DNA of 23,454 nt from a virus. The stretch spans positions 1-23,454 of the IMG/VR virus record IMGVR_UViG_3300008450_000471; one strand, given 5' to 3'. Both the position numbers and the translations under genes were made by a program. The notes under the pieces are model-generated. The model did no database searches. It was not told the DNA's origin and was given only the letters and a program-made list of their open reading frames with translations. Every line of letters begins with the position of its first letter. Within the stretch, counting starts at the first letter, position 1. Shown piece after piece: positions 22,701 to 23,454 of the stretch.

Positions 22701-23454
22701 CTCAAGGTATTCAAGGTGTTCAAGGGACACAGGGTACTCAAGGTATTCAAGGTGTTCAAGGGACACAGGGTACTCAAGGTACACAAGGTATTCAAGGTGT
22801 ACAGGGTACACAAGGCACACAAGGCACACAAGGTATTCAAGGTGTTCAAGGAACACAGGGTACTCAAGGTATCCAAGGCGTTCAAGGAACACAGGGTACT
22901 CAAGGTATCCAAGGCACTCAAGGCATTCAAGGTGTTCAAGGAACCCAAGGCACACAAGGTATTCAAGGTGTTCAAGGCACCCAAGGTACCCAAGGTATTC
23001 AAGGTGTACAGGGTACACAGGGTACTCAAGGCATTCAAGGTGTACAGGGTACACAAGGTATCCAAGGTGTTCAAGGTACACAGGGTACACAAGGTATCCA
23101 AGGCGTTCAAGGAACACAGGGTACACAAGGTATTCAAGGTGTACAGGGTACACAAGGCACACAAGGTATCCAAGGTGTTCAAGGAACACAGGGTACTCAA
23201 GGTATCCAAGGTGTTCAAGGAACCCAAGGCACTCAAGGCACTCAAGGTATTCAAGGCAGACAGGGTATTCAAGGTGTACAAGGAACACAGGGTACTCAAG
23301 GCACACAAGGTATCCAAGGCGTACAAGGCACACAAGGTATTCAAGGTAGACAAGGTACCCAAGGCACAATAGGAACCTCAGGCAACGACGGCTCCAACTC
23401 AGGAAGATGGCAATACGCTACGGGGGGTGGGGTGCCTAATACTAAAGATTTCAC
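19733..23454 (+). CDS. Giant collagen-like tail fibre/adhesin, partial (runs off the right edge)
   Basis: One continuous frame from the ATG at 19733, 2 nt after the hub stop, with no stop before the window ends: at least 1,240 residues. Residues 1-271 are a non-repetitive head ([20 protein letters not shown]..., later [20 protein letters not shown]), presumably the baseplate anchor, ending in a Thr/Pro/Ser/Asn linker. Residues 272-734 are about 154 Gly-X-Y triplets, overwhelmingly Gly-(Thr/Ile/Val)-Gln. Residues 735-847 are a beta-rich island with Cys in TACWS and TICIS. Residues 848-1219 are about 124 more triplets. From about 1220 a new domain begins ([10 protein letters not shown]). Gly-X-Y repeats form trimeric triple helices, as in phage fibres, so a long trimeric rod is expected. 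Oddities: almost no Pro, no Hyp-type or Lys sites, and a few phase breaks (GISVQG twice, GAFAGQG once). GC is higher than elsewhere. Receptor binding is inferred. Confidence 0.9.
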   Translation, partial: MAYFPKSQVTTNLYSNQEFVILETQELYTGFYWKNSSGQFFTGKTPQDLPTQELIPITDSQIQTDDINVTPSLDALEYNTTTNTSTPFNSTPVFFQTKPTHQDYQIGEFRRYFCKKSNEILYIEISKETFDLLVIKDTRILWQLYVPFNIPWQLTGDREQVYKTNRNIVELTSQQQQLPKFDEYLKKDYLKYYIEGVFIETSLTSSINTPFTSSTARTVTRRTPTTPTRTSTNRNTNVFQPISTSSFQIPTEQPQINPTQQSREIIYIGTSGPQGSQGTTGTQGAQGTQGTQGIQGIAGAFAGQGIQGTQGTQGTQGMQGFQGTQGTQGTQGTQGIQGVQGTQGTQGTQGIQGMQGVQGVQGIQGTQGTQGTQGTQGTQGTQGVQGTQGIQGPQGTQGTQGVQGTQGIQGRQGIQGIQGTQGTQGVQGVQGTQGISVQGTQGTQGIQGIQGTQGIQGTQGISVQGVQGTQGIQGVQGTQGTQGIQGVQGTQGTQGIQGVQGIQGTQGTQGIQGVQGTQGTQGIQGVQGTQGIQGVQGTQGTQGIQGIQGITGNTGGAGTQGTQGTQGVQGTQGTQGIQGIQGVQGTQGTQGIQGVQGVQGTQGTQGTQGVQGTQGTQGIQGIQGVQGTQGTQGIQGVQGVQGTQGTQGIQGVQGTQGTQGIQGVQGTQGTQGIQGVQGTQGTQGTQGIQGVQGTQGTQGIQGTQGTQGIQGRQGVQGTQGIQGTQGRQGIQGTTGSTPSVTACWSATGSSSPDANEISTNTGTGLTYDNSTTFIYAGRTSPNVALLDSLVSGQTITVTNGGLSTQYNISGTPTTAGSITTIPVSYNNGAEYSAAVGATICISVINAIGAQGIQGIQGRQGTQGIQGVQGTQGTQGTQGIQGTQGIQGVQGTQGTQGIQGRQGIQGTTGTQGTQGTQGTTGTQGTQGIQGTQGIQGTQGIQGTQGIQGTQGIQGTTGTQGTQGIQGTTGTQGTQGTQGTQGIQGVQGTQGTQGIQGVQGTQGTQGIQGVQGTQGTQGTQGIQGVQGTQGTQGTQGIQGVQGTQGTQGIQGVQGTQGTQGIQGTQGIQGVQGTQGTQGIQGVQGTQGTQGIQGVQGTQGTQGIQGVQGTQGIQGVQGTQGTQGIQGVQGTQGTQGIQGVQGTQGTQGIQGVQGTQGTQGIQGVQGTQGTQGTQGIQGRQGIQGVQGTQGTQGTQGIQGVQGTQGIQGRQGTQGTIGTSGNDGSNSGRWQYATGGGVPNTKDF
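20546..21934 (+). repeat. 9-bp Gly-X-Gln coding repeat, block A
   Basis: About 154 copies of a degenerate 9-mer GGN-(ACN/ATH/GTN)-CAR. Rare variants carry Ala, Met, Phe, Arg, Pro or Ser at X/Y. Phase breaks occur at GAFAGQG (near 20627) and at GISVQG (near 21033 and 21111). Higher-order units are stacked within it, including a 126-bp duplication. Confidence 0.95.
21422..21673 (+). repeat. 126-bp tandem duplication inside block A
   Basis: The unit at 21422-21547 recurs at 21548-21673 (14 triplets each). The first ~115 bases match with only two or three third-position differences (CAA/CAG, GGC/GGT); the last ~12 bases diverge. This suggests recent unequal recombination or slippage. Confidence 0.8.
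22274..23389 (+). repeat. 9-bp Gly-X-Gln coding repeat, block B
   Basis: About 124 copies of the same degenerate 9-mer after the beta-rich island, in the same reading frame. Arg at X (GRQ) and Thr-Thr triplets (GTT) are the main variants. A 36-bp unit is present twice in perfect tandem at 22706-22741 and 22742-22777. Confidence 0.95.
22499..22588 (+). repeat. Five perfect 18-bp tandem repeats
   Basis: GGTACTCAAGGTATCCAA is repeated five times with no mismatch (starts 22499, 22517, 22535, 22553, 22571), coding (Gly-Thr-Gln-Gly-Ile-Gln)5. Flanked by GGTACAACAGGT units on both sides. Lack of even synonymous change marks it as the youngest expansion seen here. Confidence 0.95.

Noticed and set aside
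22158-23372. 404-residue plus-strand frame over block B
   Set aside because: It reads Lys/Val-rich repeats out of frame with the fibre. The unique island is read sensibly only in the fibre frame.
20546-23389. CRISPR array
   Set aside because: The repeats have no unique spacers of constant length; the 9-bp unit is in phase with a coding frame and encodes Gly-X-Gln.
1-23454. tRNA genes, integrase, lysogeny or attachment sites
   Set aside because: I saw no cloverleaf-like segment, recombinase motif or repressor; all intergenic gaps are short and explained by terminators, promoter motifs or the inverted repeat.

Overview
The window is part of the late structural region of a strictly lytic-looking tailed phage with a contractile tail (a T4-like myovirus in gene order and protein families). 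Every gene I can support is on the + strand. The DNA is strongly AT-rich except in the last 3 kb. Almost no start codon is preceded by a Shine-Dalgarno sequence; the leaders are A/T-only and many end in AATTATGG. Together with the low GC this fits a host in the Bacteroidota, but that is an inference from style and not from a marker gene.

Layout. Positions 1-30 hold the terminator of an upstream gene outside the window. 52-2917 is a tightly packed neck module: connector/gp13-like, gp14-like and gp15-like (tail terminator). 2980-3228 is a small coiled-coil gene. 3245-7699 is a three-gene carbohydrate and protein modification cassette with overlapping genes: a GH130-like beta-propeller, a TPR plus class I methyltransferase protein, and a 785-residue fusion of a GT17-like glycosyltransferase, an FkbM methyltransferase and a 2-oxoglutarate/Fe(II) oxygenase. 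It lies between the gp15 and gp18 homologues, where T4 carries the terminase genes. 7749-9980 is tail sheath plus tail tube, closed by a strong terminator. 10096-10371 is a one-gene membrane/coiled-coil cassette bracketed by a 22/23-bp inverted repeat. 10438-11452 is a pair of overlapping genes that resemble a gp26-like/tail-assembly-chaperone pair, followed by a terminator and the tape measure protein (11486-14113). 14153-19730 holds the baseplate: a small protein, a gp48/gp54-like tube-initiator candidate, a LysM gp53-like wedge protein, and a hub protein ending in an M15 peptidase domain.

From 19733 to the end of the window runs one uninterrupted reading frame of at least 1,240 codons with no stop inside the window. 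It encodes a giant fibre: a 271-residue N-terminal head, about 154 collagen-like Gly-X-Gln triplets, a beta-rich island of about 113 residues, about 124 more triplets, and the start of a C-terminal domain. The many other open frames there, on both strands, are by-products of the repeat.

A recurring motif ATATTTATAA sits 10-27 nt upstream of the start codon of five transcription units and usually follows a terminator. It is the best candidate for the phage late promoter. The most interesting hypothesis is functional: a phage encoding a proline-free collagen-like fibre also encodes, in the same late region, a glycosyltransferase-methyltransferase-oxygenase fusion and accessory sugar enzymes, so the cassette may decorate the fibre or another virion protein.
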